From Flavivirga rizhaonensis (GTDB lineage Bacteria; Bacteroidota; Bacteroidia; Flavobacteriales; Flavobacteriaceae): 64,000 nucleotides of DNA. Location of the stretch: contig NZ_SRSO01000023.1 in the NCBI RefSeq assembly GCF_004791695.1, positions 1 to 64,000 of the forward strand. The letters run 5' to 3'. The notes below the pieces were generated by a model. The model made no database searches. It was not told the origin of the DNA and was given only the letters and a program-made list of their open reading frames with translations. Positions 63,026 through 64,000 of the stretch are shown one piece after another (the first letter of the stretch is position 1; every line of letters begins with the position of its first letter). The position numbers and the translations under genes are program-made.

Positions 63026-63323
63026 TAAAAATAGAATAGCCCATTTTAAGCATTCCCAAAACAAAATACATGCTGTTTGGAAGTAGCTGTTTAAAACTTC
63101 AAATACGCAATCCTTTCAAGAGGTTCCCTCCTACCTCAGACAATTTTAGTTCACCTCAAAAGCCCCTTGAATAGTTCATTTTCAATAAAAAAATACGGCT
63201 TCAAATTCATTATTTGCGCTCTAAAAAAGGAGCTTAATAAATAATTAAACCTCTTAACATAAGGTGCTTTTCACCAATCATACCTCTTCCTACACAACTA
63301 GTTGATTTACAGATATTTACTCT

Positions 63324-63379
63324 GTAACAAATGTTACTGAATTTATCGATTATTTATAAGAAAAAGTTGACGAAAGTCA
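63324..63379 (+). promoter_or_regulatory. Two operator types before the secreted rhodanese
   Basis: GTAACAAATGTTAC (63324-63337) is a perfect palindrome in its arms and matches 56608-56623. TGACGAAAGTCA (63368-63379) is of the TGA-N5-GTCAT type. They lie about 120-133 and 78-89 bases before the ATG at 63457. Confidence 0.6.
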
Positions 63380-63456
63380 TAAAAACAGTTGGATTTACGG
63401 TATAACTTAAACCATAATAAAACCAATTAAACAATTGAATATTAAATAATTATATC

Positions 63457-64000
63457 ATGAAAAAAACATCTTTTTTTGCAATGGTATTATCTATTTCTGC
63501 AGCTGCTTTATTTAGCAGTTTTACAAGTTCAGATAATACTGTTAACAGAACCAATAGTAATCCACCTAATGAATTTGAGATATTGGTAAATTATCTTGAA
63601 ACCAATAATACCTTCATTAATGGAGAATCATTGCCAATAATAATGGCAGATGAAGTTAAGAAAAACATGAAAAACCCAAAATTTCATATGATTGACATTA
63701 GAACCGAAAGTTGGTTTGAATATGGTCATATTAAAAATGCGGTTAATGTAAAATCTGAAAACCTGCTTACTTATTTTGAGAACACCATTAATCCGACAGA
63801 TTTTGACAAAATTGTTTTGGTATGCTATTCTGGCCAATCGGCTGCATATTTTTCCAGTTTATTGAAAATAGCCGGATACGACAATGTATATAGTATGAAA
63901 TGGGGCATGAGTTCCTGGAGAGAGGATTTTGCCGAAAATTCCTGGATTAAAAACACTAAGAATAATAACGGTACAAAGCTGGAAACTACAGAAAAGCCTA
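63457..64000 (+). CDS. Secreted rhodanese (partial, runs off the window)
   Basis: The frame starts MKKTSFFAMVLSISAAALFS, a signal peptide, and continues open for 181 codons to the window edge. The rhodanese domain includes FHMIDIRTESWFEYGHIKNAVNV and the active loop VLVCYSGQSAAYFSSLL with an intact Cys. It therefore looks catalytically able, unlike the two proteins upstream. The gene is preceded by the same two operator types as the molybdoenzyme operon, so it probably belongs to the same regulon. Its C-terminus, and whether it ends in GGC, is not visible. Confidence 0.88.
   Translation, partial: MKKTSFFAMVLSISAAALFSSFTSSDNTVNRTNSNPPNEFEILVNYLETNNTFINGESLPIIMADEVKKNMKNPKFHMIDIRTESWFEYGHIKNAVNVKSENLLTYFENTINPTDFDKIVLVCYSGQSAAYFSSLLKIAGYDNVYSMKWGMSSWREDFAENSWIKNTKNNNGTKLETTEKP

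Noticed and set aside
1-64000. CRISPR array, tRNA or rRNA genes
   Set aside because: I saw no regularly spaced direct repeats and no recognisable tRNA or rRNA sequence on either strand, though without a dedicated search a single tRNA could be missed.

Overview
The window looks like a chromosome segment of a member of the Flavobacteriaceae (Bacteroidota), probably marine or sediment-dwelling and able to respire nitrate. The pointers are AT-rich DNA, a type IX secretion C-terminal sorting domain, many lipoproteins, the bacillithiol-type redox protein YtxJ, TAnnTTTG-type -7 promoter boxes, and dispersed hairpin repeats of the kind common in this group. No rRNA, tRNA or CRISPR array was recognised. 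Assignments rest on reading the sequence only; no database search was run.

Positions 1-30000 are mixed housekeeping and accessory genes. An insertion sequence ends at the left edge and cuts the signal peptide of a secreted protein. Then come a lipoprotein, a zinc-ribbon/membrane-protein pair, glyA, fahA, a TPR-like lipoprotein, a secreted GH98-like glycoside hydrolase, ytxJ, clpB, a TetR/thioesterase pair sharing one operator, two deoC paralogues (the first lacking a catalytic lysine) with deoD, and a 5-oxoprolinase operon (pxpABC) with an NRAMP-fold transporter that lacks the metal-binding residues. yifB, an orphan gene and a small sensor-kinase/response-regulator module follow.

Positions 30000-63000 form one long respiratory region. 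It starts with an outer-membrane porin and a nitrate/nitrite ABC importer (NrtABCD-like). Next is an operon with a globin, a DUF3365 haem lipoprotein, a two-haem membrane cytochrome b, an NAD(P)H flavin/2Fe-2S reductase and a pentahaem cytochrome, followed by an FNR-like regulator. After that come CcsBA, NrfA and NrfH (nitrite to ammonia), then an operon reading napD-napA-napB-tetrahaem cytochrome-FeS protein-NrfD (nitrate to nitrite). A dodecahaem cytochrome is divergent from a sulfur-type operon: PsrA/PsrB/PsrC-like molybdoenzyme, a split YeeE/YedE sulfur transporter and two membrane-anchored rhodanese-fold proteins. A third, secreted rhodanese runs off the right edge.

Taken together, the region encodes dissimilatory nitrate reduction to ammonium coupled to a sulfur-compound module. 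Three operator families can be seen: TAAGTA-N4-TACTTA before nrtA, globin and the FNR-like gene itself; TGA-N5-GTCA before porin, nap, nrf and sulfur genes; and GTAACA-N2-TGTTAC before the sulfur genes. The most unusual items are the two rhodanese-fold proteins that have lost the catalytic cysteine but share a lysine-rich tail ending in APEGGC, the globin/cytochrome-b/reductase electron conduit, the duplicated NapB with a DsrO/DsrP-like partner pair, and an ABC importer predicted to have one good and one degenerate ATP site.
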